From assembly GCF_020982545.1 (NCBI RefSeq), contig NZ_JAJKLK010000002.1:33185-97184 (forward strand): DNA of 64,000 bases, written 5' to 3'. Source of the stretch: Streptomyces sp. MNU76. GTDB lineage: Bacteria > Actinomycetota > Actinomycetes > Streptomycetales > Streptomycetaceae. A program made the position numbers and the translations under genes. The notes beneath the pieces were generated by a model. The model made no database searches and was not told the origin of the DNA. It saw only the letters and a list, made by a program, of their open reading frames with translations. Numbering within the stretch: position 1 is the stretch's first letter; each line of letters starts with the position of its first letter. This document shows positions 1 to 9,330 of the stretch, piece by piece.

Positions 1-1004
1 GAGAAGTCGTGGTTGGCGCTGGGCAGGGAGATGAAGCCCGTGTCGCCGACGGCCGAGGTCGCCTGCCGCCAGGCATCCACGAACGGGCCCGGTGAACCTT
101 CACCGCTCGCGTCGAAGAAACAGTCGAGGGGGTCCCAGTCCTCGTGGACCGTGCCCGTGCCGTTGTTCCACAGCGAGCGCAGGGCGAGACCGTCGGTGGG
201 GCCGCCGAAGTGCAGGAAGAAGTCGGCGTGGAAACCGGCCGGGATCGACACCTCCGGCTCGCCCCACTCGGCGAGCAGCACGGCGTCCGGATGGGCGGTG
301 TCCAGCCAGTGCCGCAGTTCGGTCCAGACCCGGGCGGTCTCGGCCCGGTCCGGATCGTCCTTCACGAGCGAGGCGGCCATGTCGACGCGGAAGCCGGAGA
401 GACCGAGCCCCAGCCAGTGGTCCATGATCGTACGGAGGGCCTCGCGGTTGGCGCGCGGCCCTTCGGCGTCGACCGGCAGCCGCCACGGCTCGGCCGGATT
501 GCCGCGCGCGTAACCGAAGTTGAGGGCGGGCTGGGAGTCGAAGAAGTTCGGCAGGTACGCGCCCGGCCGGGTGCCGGGGGAGGCGACGAAGCCCTCGGGG
601 CGGCCCTCGGCCGTCCAGATGTAGCGGTGGTCGTCCGGGTCGTTCGCGGAGGCCCGGAACCACGGGTGGTCGATCGACGTGTGCCCGGCGACGAGATCCA
701 GCAGGATCCGGATGCCCCGGCGGCCCGCCGCGTCGACGAGCCTCGCCAGGTCGTCGTTGGACCCGTAACGCGGGGCGACGTTCAGATAGTCCGCGACGTC
801 GTACCCGGCGTCACGGAACGGCGAGACGAAACAGGGGTTCAGCCAGACGGTGTCGACGCCCAGCCAGGACAGATGGTCGAGGCGGTCGGTGATCCCGGCG
901 AGATCCCCGATGCCGTCCCCGTCGGAGTCGGCGAAGGACTGCGGATAGATCTGGTAGAAGACGGCGTCGGCCAGCCAGGTCGGGGCGGGACGGAACGAAG
1001 TCAT
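1..1004 (-). CDS. GH13 alpha-glucosidase/amylase-family enzyme, 3' end outside window
   Basis: This is the N-terminal 334 codons of a glycoside hydrolase family 13 enzyme, which hydrolyses or transfers alpha-glucosyl units. It opens with the typical FYQIYPQSF stretch and DGDGIGDL. Region I reads DLVAGH (103-108), region II SGFRVDMAA with the nucleophile Asp208, region III LLAEWGEP with the acid/base Glu246, and region IV NHD (331-333), so the catalytic set is complete. There is no signal peptide, which suggests a cytoplasmic maltodextrin or oligosaccharide enzyme. DLVAGH in place of the usual DxVxNH sets it apart from classical amylases. The start is the ATG at 1004; an in-frame ATG at 1016 is possible. 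The C-terminal domain lies beyond base 1. Confidence 0.9.
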   Translation of the reverse strand, partial: MTSFRPAPTWLADAVFYQIYPQSFADSDGDGIGDLAGITDRLDHLSWLGVDTVWLNPCFVSPFRDAGYDVADYLNVAPRYGSNDDLARLVDAAGRRGIRILLDLVAGHTSIDHPWFRASANDPDDHRYIWTAEGRPEGFVASPGTRPGAYLPNFFDSQPALNFGYARGNPAEPWRLPVDAEGPRANREALRTIMDHWLGLGLSGFRVDMAASLVKDDPDRAETARVWTELRHWLDTAHPDAVLLAEWGEPEVSIPAGFHADFFLHFGGPTDGLALRSLWNNGTGTVHEDWDPLDCFFDASGEGSPGPFVDAWRQATSAVGDTGFISLPSANHDF

Positions 1005-1068
1005 GCCCCGGACCATAGGTGACAGTCCGCGCCCGGCGCTGCCCCGAGTCAGGGCCTAAGCTGAGGTG

Positions 1069-1869
1069 ATGTTCACCCCGCAAGGCCCCAGCCTCCGCGA
1101 ACTCGCCGTTCAGGCACTCTCCTCCGTCGAACACGGCTACGACCTGCTCGCGCCCAAGTTCGATCACACCCCGTTCCGCACCCCGGACTCCGTGCTGGAG
1201 GCGGTCGAGGCGGCCCTGTCGTCGATGGGCCCGTTCGAGGACGGCCTCGACCTCTGCTGCGGGACCGGGGCCGGGATGGAGGTGCTGCGCGAGGTCTGCC
1301 GGAAGAGCGTCACCGGTGTGGACATCAGCGCCGGAATGCTGGCGGTGGGCAGGGAGCGGGTGGGCTCCGGCCCCACCCGCTCCCCGAGTCCCGGGGAGTC
1401 CTCCGACAGCCGATCGGGCCCCGTGGGCGCCTTGGCCGGAGGCGAAGGCCCCGGCCTGTCCTGGGTGCGCGGGGACGCCCTCGCCCTGCCCTTCGCCTCG
1501 GCCTTCGACCTGGTCGTCAGTTTCGGCGCGTTCGGGCACTTCCTGCCCGAGGAGCTGCCGCGCCTGTTCTCCGAGGTCCACTCCGTCCTCAGGCCGGGCG
1601 GGCGCTTCGCGTTCCCGCTGCCGGCGCCCGCCCCGGCCCGCTCCCCCTGGTACTGGGCGGCCCTCGGCTTCGACACCGCGATGCGGGTGCGCAACGCGGT
1701 CTGGCGGCCGCCGTTCGTCATGTACTACCGGCCGTTCCGGCTCGGGCTCGTGCGGAGCGAGCTGGAACGCGCCGGCTTCGAGGTGGAGCTGTTCGCGCTG
1801 CCCGAGTTCGGGCGGCGGCCTGACGGCAGCCCCCGCTGCCGCATGGTGGTGGCCACCCGCGGGGGCTGA
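1069..1869 (+). CDS. class I SAM-dependent methyltransferase
   Basis: A 266-residue Rossmann-fold methyltransferase. Motif I is LDLCCGTGAG (about 60-70), followed by VTGVDISAGML, the acidic residue expected to bind the SAM ribose. The post-II region LVVSFGAFGHF and the LRPGGRFAF motif also fit the family. An insert rich in Ser, Pro and Gly (about residues 100-130) separates motif II from the catalytic half. The substrate cannot be inferred. The ATG at 1069 has GAGGTG just upstream; a GTG at 1066 directly before it is an alternative. The gene is divergent from the GH13 gene with about 60 bp between their starts. Confidence 0.8.
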   Translation: MFTPQGPSLRELAVQALSSVEHGYDLLAPKFDHTPFRTPDSVLEAVEAALSSMGPFEDGLDLCCGTGAGMEVLREVCRKSVTGVDISAGMLAVGRERVGSGPTRSPSPGESSDSRSGPVGALAGGEGPGLSWVRGDALALPFASAFDLVVSFGAFGHFLPEELPRLFSEVHSVLRPGGRFAFPLPAPAPARSPWYWAALGFDTAMRVRNAVWRPPFVMYYRPFRLGLVRSELERAGFEVELFALPEFGRRPDGSPRCRMVVATRGG

Positions 1870-1889
1870 CGCGACCGTCGGGCCGAGCC

Positions 1890-2677
1890 TCAACGCGTGG
1901 ACTTCGCCGCCGACTTGATCAGTGCGGTCACCTTGTCCGGGTGGGACATCATCGCCACGTGCGAGGAGTTGACCTCGATCGTGTGCGAGCCCGCCCCCTT
2001 CGCCTGGAAGCGCTCCAGCGCGGGGGAGATGGTCTTGTCCTGGGTGGCCACCAGGAACCAGGAGGGAATCGTGCGCCACGCCGCGGCCTGCGCCGTGGAC
2101 TCGAACGCCCCACGCTGACCGGGCGTTGGGACACCGCCGGCACCGACGTCGTGGAGCGCGGCAGATCGGCCGCGAACACGTCGTGGAACTTGTCCGGCTT
2201 GATCGCCACGTCGTGGTGGCCGGCCCCGTCCGGAAGCGCCTCCGATGCCGGGTTGAGCTCGGAGCCCGGGAAACGGTTCGCCAGTTCGCCGAGCACCTCG
2301 CCCTTGTCGGGCATGAAGGCCGCCACGTACACCAGCGCCTTCACCTCGGGCACGGACGCGTCGAACCGGACGAAGACACAGCCCGCGAGGGTCTGCGGGT
2401 CCTCGTCGAACTCGGACAGCACCCGGAACTCGGCGACGGCCACGCCGTCCGGGCCGACCCTCGGCTCCGAGAACCGCACGTCCTCCCCCCGCTCGTCGGT
2501 GAACGACCGGCGCAGGTACTCGGCGAGTTCGCCGTGGCCCCGGTGCGGCTCCCGGAAGGGCATGGAGCGGTGCACGCAGTCCCGCGCGTACGACTCCAGG
2601 ATCGCGTCGACGTCATGAGCCGCCCACGCCCGCTGCCACACCCCTACGAACCGCTCCGTGGCCTCGGCCGTGTCCAT
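1890..2677 (-). pseudogene. chimeric SnoaL-like / alpha/beta-hydrolase gene with frameshift
   Basis: The first ~110 codons encode a SnoaL/NTF2-like polyketide-cyclase-fold domain (MDTAEATERF to GCVFVRFD). The frame then enters, without a break, the middle of an unrelated alpha/beta hydrolase of the EstC-like family (VKALVYVAAFMPDKGE, FHDVFAADLP). Around base 2105 that hydrolase shifts frame: its tail (WRTIPSWFLVATQDKT and SSHVAMMSHP with the likely catalytic His) is read only after a one-base shift, ending at the TGA 1890-1892. The simplest history is a deletion that joined two adjacent minus-strand genes, followed by a -1 indel. A good ribosome site (AGGGGGA) precedes the ATG at 2677, 10 bases after the esterase stop, so it is still co-transcribed. 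The hydrolase nucleophile half is missing, so no activity is expected. Confidence 0.75.
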
Positions 2678-2687
2678 CAGGTCCCCC

Positions 2688-3656
2688 TCAGATCTGTGCG
2701 GCCAGCCAGCGCAGCTTGACCACCTCCTGGAACGGGCCGCCGCCCTCGTGGTCGTTGAAGTCGTAGACCTCGATGCGCTTGTCGGGCTCGGCCCAGGCAT
2801 TGAAGGCCGCGAAGACCGTGGACGGCGGGCAGGTCTGGTCCTCCAGGGCCGCCGAGAACAGCGCGGCGGCCCGACCGCGCGCGGCGAAGTGCACGGCGTC
2901 GAAGTAGGCGAGCGTGCGCCCGACCTGCTCCGTGCGACCGCGGTGGGTCTTGAGGTACTTGCCGATCTCGCGGTACGGATCCCGGTCGGTGATCGTCGTG
3001 GAGCGCGGGAAGTCGCACAGGAACGGCACGTCGGGCGCGACCGCCACCAGGTCGGGGACGAGCCCGCCGACCGTGATGGCGATACCGCCGCCCTGGCTGG
3101 AACCGATCACGGCGGTGCGCGCGGCGTCGGTCCGCGGATGTGCTCGGGCGGCCTCCACGGCGCGAACGGCGTCGGTGTAGACCCGGCGGTAGTAGTAGTT
3201 CTCGGGGGCGTCGATGCCCCGGGTCATGAAGCCGGGGAAGGCGGGCGCGCCCGCCACCGGGTCGGGGGTGTCGCCGCCCCCGCCCCAGGCGCTGCCCTGG
3301 CCCCGGGTGTCCATGACGAAGTGCGCGTAGCCCGCCGAGGCCCACAGGAGGTGGGTGTGGGACAGGCCGCGCCCGCCGCCGTAGCCGATGAACTCCACGA
3401 CGGTGGGCAGCGGTTCGGTCGCTCCGGCCGGAAGGACCAGCCAGCCCTTGACCGGGTGGCCGCCGAATCCCGAGTAGGTGACGTCGTGGACCTCGACCGT
3501 CTTCAGATGGGTCTCGACCGGCTCGAAACGGGCGTTCAGGTCGTGCGCGCGGGCCTCCTGGAGCGTCTTCGCCCAGAAGGCGTCGAAGTCCTCGGGCTCC
3601 GTCGAAGCGCTTCGATAACCATGGAGCTCGTCCAACGGCAGGTCGAACAGGGCCAT
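2688..3656 (-). CDS. acetyl xylan esterase / cephalosporin-C deacetylase family hydrolase
   Basis: A 322-residue carbohydrate-esterase-7-type alpha/beta hydrolase that removes acetyl groups from xylo-oligosaccharides and related small acetylated substrates. The length matches the family. The RGQG segment (about 118-121) helps form the oxyanion hole; the nucleophile Ser187 lies in GSSQGG, Asp273 in ALEDQTCPPS and His303 in NDHEGG, so the triad is intact. There is no signal peptide, so it probably acts on imported sugars. The ATG at 3656 follows AAGGTGG. It is the first gene of a short operon with the broken SnoaL/hydrolase gene, and may cooperate with the nearby glycosidases. Confidence 0.85.
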   Translation of the reverse strand: MALFDLPLDELHGYRSASTEPEDFDAFWAKTLQEARAHDLNARFEPVETHLKTVEVHDVTYSGFGGHPVKGWLVLPAGATEPLPTVVEFIGYGGGRGLSHTHLLWASAGYAHFVMDTRGQGSAWGGGGDTPDPVAGAPAFPGFMTRGIDAPENYYYRRVYTDAVRAVEAARAHPRTDAARTAVIGSSQGGGIAITVGGLVPDLVAVAPDVPFLCDFPRSTTITDRDPYREIGKYLKTHRGRTEQVGRTLAYFDAVHFAARGRAAALFSAALEDQTCPPSTVFAAFNAWAEPDKRIEVYDFNDHEGGGPFQEVVKLRWLAAQI

Positions 3657-3756
3657 GAAGGACCACCTTCTGGGTTCTGGGGTGCGGATGATCACACCGT
3701 ACGTGGGGCGTCGCGGCCCGCCAAGGGGCTTTTCCGGGGGTGCGACGCCCCACGGT

Positions 3757-5382
3757 TCACCCGTGGCCGGTACCGGCGCCGGTGCTCACCTCCGGTCGGC
3801 CGACCAGGGCTTGGACCTCGAAGTCCTCGTAGACGTTCTCCCGCTCCCGGGCACCGAGGCGGGACCCGAGCCATCCCAGCAGGAAGCCCGCGGGGATCGA
3901 CACGATGCCGGGGTTCTGCAGCGGGAACCACGCGAAGTCGGCCTGCGGATAGACCGACCCGGGGGTGGAGGAGACCACCGGCGAGAACAGCACGAGCAGT
4001 ACGGAGGTGACCAGACCGCCGTACAGGCTGAGCAGGGCGCCGCGCGCCGTGAACCCCCGCCAGAACAGGCTGTAGACGAGGGTCGGCAGGATGGCGGACG
4101 CGGCGATCGCGAAGGCCAGGAAGGCGAGCGTGGCGGTGTTGGTGCCCCAGGCGAGGAGGGCGAACAGCATGCTCAGGGCCCCCAGGATCACCGCGGCGAT
4201 CCGGGCCACGGTCAGCTCCTGCGTCTCCTTGGCCCTGCCCTTGCGGATCACCTCGCCGTACAGGTCGTGGGCGACGGACGAGGCCGCGGCGAGCATGAGA
4301 CCGGCGGCGACCGCGAGCAGGGTGACGAAGGCCAGGGCCGAGACGATCGCCGTGAGCACCTCTCCGCCCAGTTCGTGGGCGAGGAGCAGGACGGCCGCGT
4401 CGCCCTTGTGGTCGATGTCGGCGATGGCCTCACGGCCGACGACGGCCGTGGCGCCGAGGCCCAGCACGCCGGCCATCAGGCACACGAACCCGACCAGCCC
4501 CACCGCCCACACCACCGAGGCGCGCAGCACCCTGGTCCGGCGCGGTGCGAACAGCCGCATCATGACGTGGGGGAGTGCGGCGAGCCCGAGCACGATGGCC
4601 AGTTGGAGACTGAAGAAGTCGATCTTGCTGATCGGTCCCGCCCCGTAGCGCAGACCGGGCTGCAGGTACTGGTCGCCCAGTCCGCTGCCCGCGGTGGCGG
4701 ACGCCAGGAGGCCGTCGATGTTCCAGTCGAAGCGGTTCAACACCAGGAACGCGACCACCGTGACCCCGGCGACCAGCATCACGGCCTTGACCACCTGGAT
4801 GAACGTCGCGCCGGGCATCCCGCCGATGGCCGCGTAGATGGTGACGATGGAGCCGATGATGATCACGATCATCGTGCGGGTGGTCGGGCCGGGTTCGCCG
4901 ACGAACTGTGTCATCAGCGCGATGCTGCCGACCAGTTGGGCCACGAGGTACAGGGTGCACACGGAGAGCGTGCAGACGGCGAGCGCCAGCCGGACCTGCC
5001 GCTGCCGCAGCGGGAGCCGCCGGGCCAGGGCGTCGCCGAGGGTGAACTTCCCGGCGTTGCGCAGGGGTTCGGCGATGAGCAGCAGCACCATCATCCAGGC
5101 GACGACCGTGCCGCCGAGGTAGAGCAGACCGTCGTACCCGGTGAGGGCGACGAGGCCGGTGCTGCCGAGCAGGGTCGCGGCCGAGAGGTAGTCACCGCAC
5201 ATGGCGAGGCCGTTGCGCAGGGGCGACATGTCACGGTTGCCGAGGTAGAACTCGCCGATCTCGTCCCGCTGCGGCGCTGTCAGCAGGGCGGTGAACAGGG
5301 TGATCACGACGACGGTCAGGAACAGCACGAACGTCAGCCGCAGGCTGAACGCGTCGGCCACGCTCGCGGAGAAGGTCACCAT
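3757..5382 (-). CDS. sodium:solute symporter, acetate/monocarboxylate type (ActP/MctC-like)
   Basis: A 541-residue multi-pass SSS-family symporter expected to import acetate or short monocarboxylates with sodium or protons. It begins with a hydrophobic helix, followed by the family stretch EFYLGNRDMSPLRNGLAMCGDYLSAA (written here in pieces: EFYLGNRDMSP, then GDYLSAATLLG). The sodium-site region GGMPGATFIQVVKA and about 13 hydrophobic segments follow, ending in a charged tail. Its ATG lies inside the end of the upstream DUF485 gene (ATGGTGA overlap), so the two are translationally coupled, as is usual for acetate permease pairs. Family assignment is firm; the exact substrate is inferred. Confidence 0.9.
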   Translation of the reverse strand: MVTFSASVADAFSLRLTFVLFLTVVVITLFTALLTAPQRDEIGEFYLGNRDMSPLRNGLAMCGDYLSAATLLGSTGLVALTGYDGLLYLGGTVVAWMMVLLLIAEPLRNAGKFTLGDALARRLPLRQRQVRLALAVCTLSVCTLYLVAQLVGSIALMTQFVGEPGPTTRTMIVIIIGSIVTIYAAIGGMPGATFIQVVKAVMLVAGVTVVAFLVLNRFDWNIDGLLASATAGSGLGDQYLQPGLRYGAGPISKIDFFSLQLAIVLGLAALPHVMMRLFAPRRTRVLRASVVWAVGLVGFVCLMAGVLGLGATAVVGREAIADIDHKGDAAVLLLAHELGGEVLTAIVSALAFVTLLAVAAGLMLAAASSVAHDLYGEVIRKGRAKETQELTVARIAAVILGALSMLFALLAWGTNTATLAFLAFAIAASAILPTLVYSLFWRGFTARGALLSLYGGLVTSVLLVLFSPVVSSTPGSVYPQADFAWFPLQNPGIVSIPAGFLLGWLGSRLGARERENVYEDFEVQALVGRPEVSTGAGTGHG

Positions 5383-5777
5383 GCGCCGAACCGCCGTTCG
5401 GCCCGAACCCGGCGCTGCTCGGCCTCGTGCTCCTCCATCTGGGCGCGGAGCCGCCGGACGACCGGGTCGATGTTCGCGCGCATGTGCCGGACGTACAGGA
5501 ACGCGGTCAGGCCCATGACGGCGAACTGCGCGAGGCCCAGGGTAAGCCCGAGAGTCAGATGTCCGATCAATCGCTGATTCATGACTCCTGGCGCGAAACT
5601 CGACAGGAGGACGTACGACAGGAATGCGCCGACGGACAATGCGGTCGCCGTTATCCCGAATCGGCGAAATGACGAGCTTATTGAACGAAATTCAGGATGG
5701 GTGTGGATGGGCTGTCGGCTTGTCTGTGCGGGGGGAGGCGGGGCGGAACTGCCGTACCGTGCCTCGTAGTTGGACAC
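5376..5777 (-). CDS. DUF485 membrane protein, symporter partner
   Basis: A 133-residue protein with a polar Pro-rich N-terminus, two membrane helices (around residues 40-60 and 75-95, GHLTLGLTLGLAQFAVMG in the second) and a charged C-terminal tail. The sequence after FRSISSSFRRF is the DUF485 domain found next to ActP-type acetate symporters, where it is thought to assist or regulate the transporter. The GTG at 5777 is chosen because AGAGGG lies 8 bases upstream and the frame carries no sensible product before it. It overlaps the symporter start by 7 bases. Confidence 0.85.
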   Translation of the reverse strand: MSNYEARYGSSAPPPPAQTSRQPIHTHPEFRSISSSFRRFGITATALSVGAFLSYVLLSSFAPGVMNQRLIGHLTLGLTLGLAQFAVMGLTAFLYVRHMRANIDPVVRRLRAQMEEHEAEQRRVRAERRFGAW

Positions 5778-5822
5778 AATGCACCCTCTTCGCTGCCTTA
5801 TGCATGTGGGGGGAGGAAGCGG

Positions 5823-5852
5823 AGTATGGCAGCAAGGCAATTGAAGTATCAA
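5823..5852 (-). promoter_or_regulatory. candidate sigma-70-type promoter for the DUF485/symporter operon
   Basis: On the minus strand TTGATA (5852-5847) and CATACT (5828-5823) are separated by 18 bases in an unusually A+T-rich stretch, about 45 bases upstream of the GTG start of the DUF485 gene. Spacing and position fit a housekeeping promoter. The call rests on sequence resemblance only. Confidence 0.4.
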
Positions 5853-5940
5853 CTGCGTTGGAGAAGTGGATTTTGTGGATATTCCGAGGGGGTCGACATG
5901 CGCTGCGCAGCTATTAGCTGAGAATTGATCGGGTTCTGGG

Positions 5941-6525
5941 TCAGGCCCAACGGTGTCCCCAGTCGGGCCCCGTCCGCGCCCACTCCCGCTCCCATTCGGC
6001 GAGCCGGTGCCGAATGGCGACCCGGCGGACCACGACGTGCCCGAGCAGTACCACGGCGACGGCGCCGCCCGTGGCGCAGGTCCCCATGGCCAGCGCGTGC
6101 TGCCAGACGGCGGTGTCGGTCGGTGGCGGGTGGACGCTGCGCCCGGCCTCGTCCAGCCACACGTCGGCGCGGTCGCCGCGTTCGGTGCCCGCGGGCACCC
6201 GGGCCTCACCGGTGCGGGAGCCGCCGTCGGGCTCGGTCCAGCGTGCCCCCACCCAGTACCTGGGCTGCCTGTCGCCGTGCGCCGACGGCACGGAGGCCGG
6301 CGCCCTCTCGACGACCACGGCGCTGACCCGGGCCAGCGTGGCGCGCTCGGCGGCGGCGTGCGCCCGCGCGTCCTCGTGGGCCCACCGGCCCACCGCGACC
6401 CCGAGGGCCGGGGCGCCGAGGACGAGCAGCAGCACGACGCACAGCACCGTCCACGCCTCGACGACGTCCGAACGTCGCCGCAGCGGGTTGGCGCGCCAAC
6501 GCCACCCGAAGACCTGGCCTCGCAT
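5941..6525 (-). CDS. Rv1733c-like two-helix membrane protein
   Basis: A 194-residue protein with one transmembrane helix near the N-terminus (WTVLCVVLLLVLGAPALGV) and one near the C-terminus (GGAVAVVLLGHVVV), enclosing a ~100-residue extracytoplasmic domain with RYWVGARWTEPDGG. This layout and the opening RWRANPLRRRSDVVEAW are typical of the Rv1733c-like family common in Streptomyces; its function is not known. The ATG at 6525 is preferred over an upstream in-frame start because GGAGGG is 5 bases before it. It is separated from the neighbouring genes by more than 150 bases on both sides and is probably expressed alone. Confidence 0.8.
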   Translation of the reverse strand: MRGQVFGWRWRANPLRRRSDVVEAWTVLCVVLLLVLGAPALGVAVGRWAHEDARAHAAAERATLARVSAVVVERAPASVPSAHGDRQPRYWVGARWTEPDGGSRTGEARVPAGTERGDRADVWLDEAGRSVHPPPTDTAVWQHALAMGTCATGGAVAVVLLGHVVVRRVAIRHRLAEWEREWARTGPDWGHRWA

Positions 6526-6729
6526 CTCGCCCTCCCTCACCGGCACGGCCCTCAGATACGAGAACCCCGGTTAGGACTGGTCCGCACTTCCGGTGTACCC
6601 GAAAGGGGGCGGAATGGCATTGTTTGCGCCATGAATCATGGTGGAAGGGCCGGATCCCCGGGGTGTGCAGCACCCGCGTCGGACTGCCCGGCCGGACTGC
6701 CCAGCCCGGCCGTCCGGGATGCGTGAGGG

Positions 6730-7567
6730 TCAGCCGAACCGTTCGATGCGGATGCGGTCCACCGGCTGGCCCGCCGCCACCAGCAGCCGCGAGGCGTGCT
6801 CGGCGAACGCGTTGGAGCCGCACACGTACGCCTCCCACCCGCCCGGTGGTCGCTCGGCCAGTACCGGCGCCACCTGCGCCGCCGACAGCCGCCCCACCGG
6901 CACGCCCTTGGGCGCCCGCCGGGTGAACACGGCCGTGGTCTCCGCGCCGTATTCCGCCGCGTAGATCAGCTCCTCCGGTCCGCGCGCGGACACCAGCAGC
7001 CGCAGGGGCACGTCGAGCGCCCGCCCGCGGTGGTGGCGGAGCATCGACATCAGCGGTACGACACCGGAACCGGCGCCGATCAGCAGCGCGGGCCGGTCCC
7101 CGGGCCAGGCGAAGAAACCGCTGAGCGGGCCGCGCACCTCCACCACGTCGCCCGGCCGGGCCTCGGTGTGGAACCAGCCGGAGACCTCACCGCCCTCGAC
7201 GTGGTCCAGGGTCAGCTCGATGTGCCCCGTGTCGTCCGGCGGGGACGCCAGCGAGTAGTGGCGCTGCGCCGTGTAACCGTCACCGGCGGTCAGCCGCAGC
7301 ATGAGGTGCTGTCCCGGCAGATGTCCCGCCCACCCGGGCACCGCGAACCGGAACGTGGACACGGCGGGCGTCTCCCGCCGGATCTCCGTCAGGGTGGCCG
7401 TCTGCCACCGGGCCGCCTCCCGATTGCTCACGGCGATGCGGCCGGGCACGGCGAACCGGGTGGGCGGCGAGAAGGGCGGGCGCGCCGCTGTCGTCCCGGT
7501 CGGTGCGGTCGGCTCAGTCACCGCTGCTGTGTCCGTCACCGCTGCCGTCTCGGTCACCGCCGTCGTC

Positions 7568-7575
<8 letters not shown>
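6730..7575 (-). CDS. two-domain FAD/NAD(P) ferredoxin-reductase-type oxidoreductase
   Basis: A 281-residue flavin reductase. The FAD-binding barrel carries RHYSLASPP, and the nucleotide-binding domain carries GAGSGVVPLMSML and the C-terminal VCGSNAF. There is no C-terminal 2Fe-2S domain. The proposed GTG start overlaps the stop of the upstream molybdenum enzyme (GTGACTGA), so the pair is coupled. The flavin enzyme probably passes electrons between NAD(P)H and its molybdenum partner or a shared carrier. The N-terminus is odd: residues 2-25 are four imperfect copies of a six-residue V-T-E/D-T-A/T-A unit, which may be a linker or a mis-chosen start; the conserved domain begins near FAVPGRIAVSNREAARW. 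Confidence 0.85.
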
Positions 7576-8209
<634 letters not shown>

Positions 8210-8519
8210 ACAACCGTACGTGCCGCCGAGGCATGCCCCGGCCCGGGGGCGGGCGACGATCATTGCGGCCGCGTGAACTCTCCGGAGCGCCGGGAACAGG
8301 GCCGCGACGATCTTCCTTGCCGCCAGCGCCAGGACGGGCGAGCGGGCCGGCCCCGACGGCGGACGGCCGTTCGGGCTTGGCGAGCGTACGGGCTGGCCAG
8401 GCGCGTGGCCGGGCGGTCGGGCCGCCCGGGCGGGCCTGGCGGGTGGCCGGGCGGTCCGGCGGCCGGGCCCGATGGCAGCGGAGTTGAACAGAGTGGCGCA
8501 GAGTGGAGTGCGAGAGCGC
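8210..8519. other. gene-free G+C-rich spacer with short direct repeats
   Basis: No convincing gene is seen between the molybdenum enzyme and the truncated acetyltransferase. The part 8401-8470 is built of near repeats of GGCCGGGCGGTC and GGGCGGGCCTGGCG. The divergent promoters of both flanking genes should lie here but none is obvious. Confidence 0.4.
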
Positions 8520-8957
8520 ATGACCGAGTACGCGACGGGCGGCCGCAAGGGCACGGACACCGCGCCGCACGTCCTCGACAACCCCGCCCGCGCCTCCCTC
8601 ACCGGGCCGCACGCCCTCCCCCACAGCCTGAAGGGCGTGGGAGGTGCCCCCATCGCCGAGCGGCGCGGCCGGGTGCTGCGCTATCCGCTGGACGCCTCGC
8701 CGTGGCTGGGTCTCCCCGACGAGCCGGACGCCGACGACTGGGCCGACCTCGCGGCGCCGGCCGGCCCCGGCGCCCAGGTCCCGGTCCCGGCCTGCAGCGG
8801 GGGCTTCCCGGCCGGCTGGGAGATGACCTTCGACCTGGCGGGGGTGCAGCTCGTGGACGACGGCGTCGCGGCCGCCCCGGACGAGGAGGCCGTACGGCTC
8901 GGCCCGGCCGACGTGCCCGAGATGCTGGACCTCGTCGAACGCACCCAGCCCGGCCCC
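8520..8957 (+). pseudogene. GNAT acetyltransferase, C-terminal half lost
   Basis: From the ATG at 8520 (GGAG about 10 bases upstream) the frame encodes the N-terminal region of a Streptomyces GNAT-family acetyltransferase: TDTAPHVLDNPARASLTGPHA, then ERRGRVLRYPLDASPW, LVDDGVAAAPDEEAVRLGPADVPEMLDLVERTQPGPFL. Family members continue here with the acetyl-CoA-binding GNAT fold, but after PGPFL (base ~8957) the sequence changes to low-complexity Gly/Arg/Ala residues unrelated to the family. The catalytic domain is therefore missing. A 37-bp hairpin repeat also lies inside the reading frame (8616-8652), adding about 12 residues at a site where relatives have none. Confidence 0.7.
8616..8652. repeat. 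small Streptomyces hairpin repeat inserted in a coding frame
   Basis: CTCCCCCAC, a short spacer, then GTGGGAGGTGCCCCCA forms a stem of about seven to nine pairs. A relative of this element (CTCCCCCAG ... GGGAGGTACCCCCAC) lies at 38270-38312 inside the MITE. It looks like a small mobile or amplified intergenic element that landed in the acetyltransferase gene. Confidence 0.55.
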
Positions 8958-9330
8958 TTCCTGTGGGGGTGTAGCGCGGGAGAGGTGCGGGGAGCGTCGC
9001 TCGCCGAAGGGGCCGGGCAGGTCCACCGAGGTCGCACGGCGTCCCGCGCTGCCGTGGGTGTGGCGGTGGCCGGGCTCTCGGCCGTGCGCGGGGCGGGCGT
9101 TCGGCGTCGGGGGTCGTGCCTCCGGAGGGTTCCGGCGGAGCCGTTCGGACCCCCGCCGGTCGGTCGTGACCATGGGGTAGGGTTGCCGGGCCAGTCAGCA
9201 CGTGGACCCGGGAGGTGAGACCCATTACCGCTGTAGCAGGTCGGGTGCTCTCCCCTCGACGCGGCGCGGTGCGTCGCCGATAGGTCACCGCGGAGCGCCC
9301 TTCGGCCCACCGGAAGGCTCCTCGGCTGTC
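8958..9330 (+). other. gene-free region resembling a structured leader
   Basis: No supportable protein is seen. The second half (about 9170-9330) contains TAGGGT, a ribosome-site-like GGGAGGTGAGA (9209-9219) not followed by a usable start, and several self-complementary blocks, among them GGAGCGCCC / GGAAGGCTCC before the PrmC-like gene. The structure suggests an untranslated leader, or debris from the recombination that truncated the acetyltransferase. I do not recognise the class. Confidence 0.3.

Noticed and set aside
3655..5577. A 640-codon open frame on the plus strand
   Set aside because: It lies opposite the symporter and DUF485 genes, is rich in Gly, Arg, Gln, His and Glu as expected from antisense of a high-G+C gene, and has no family motif.
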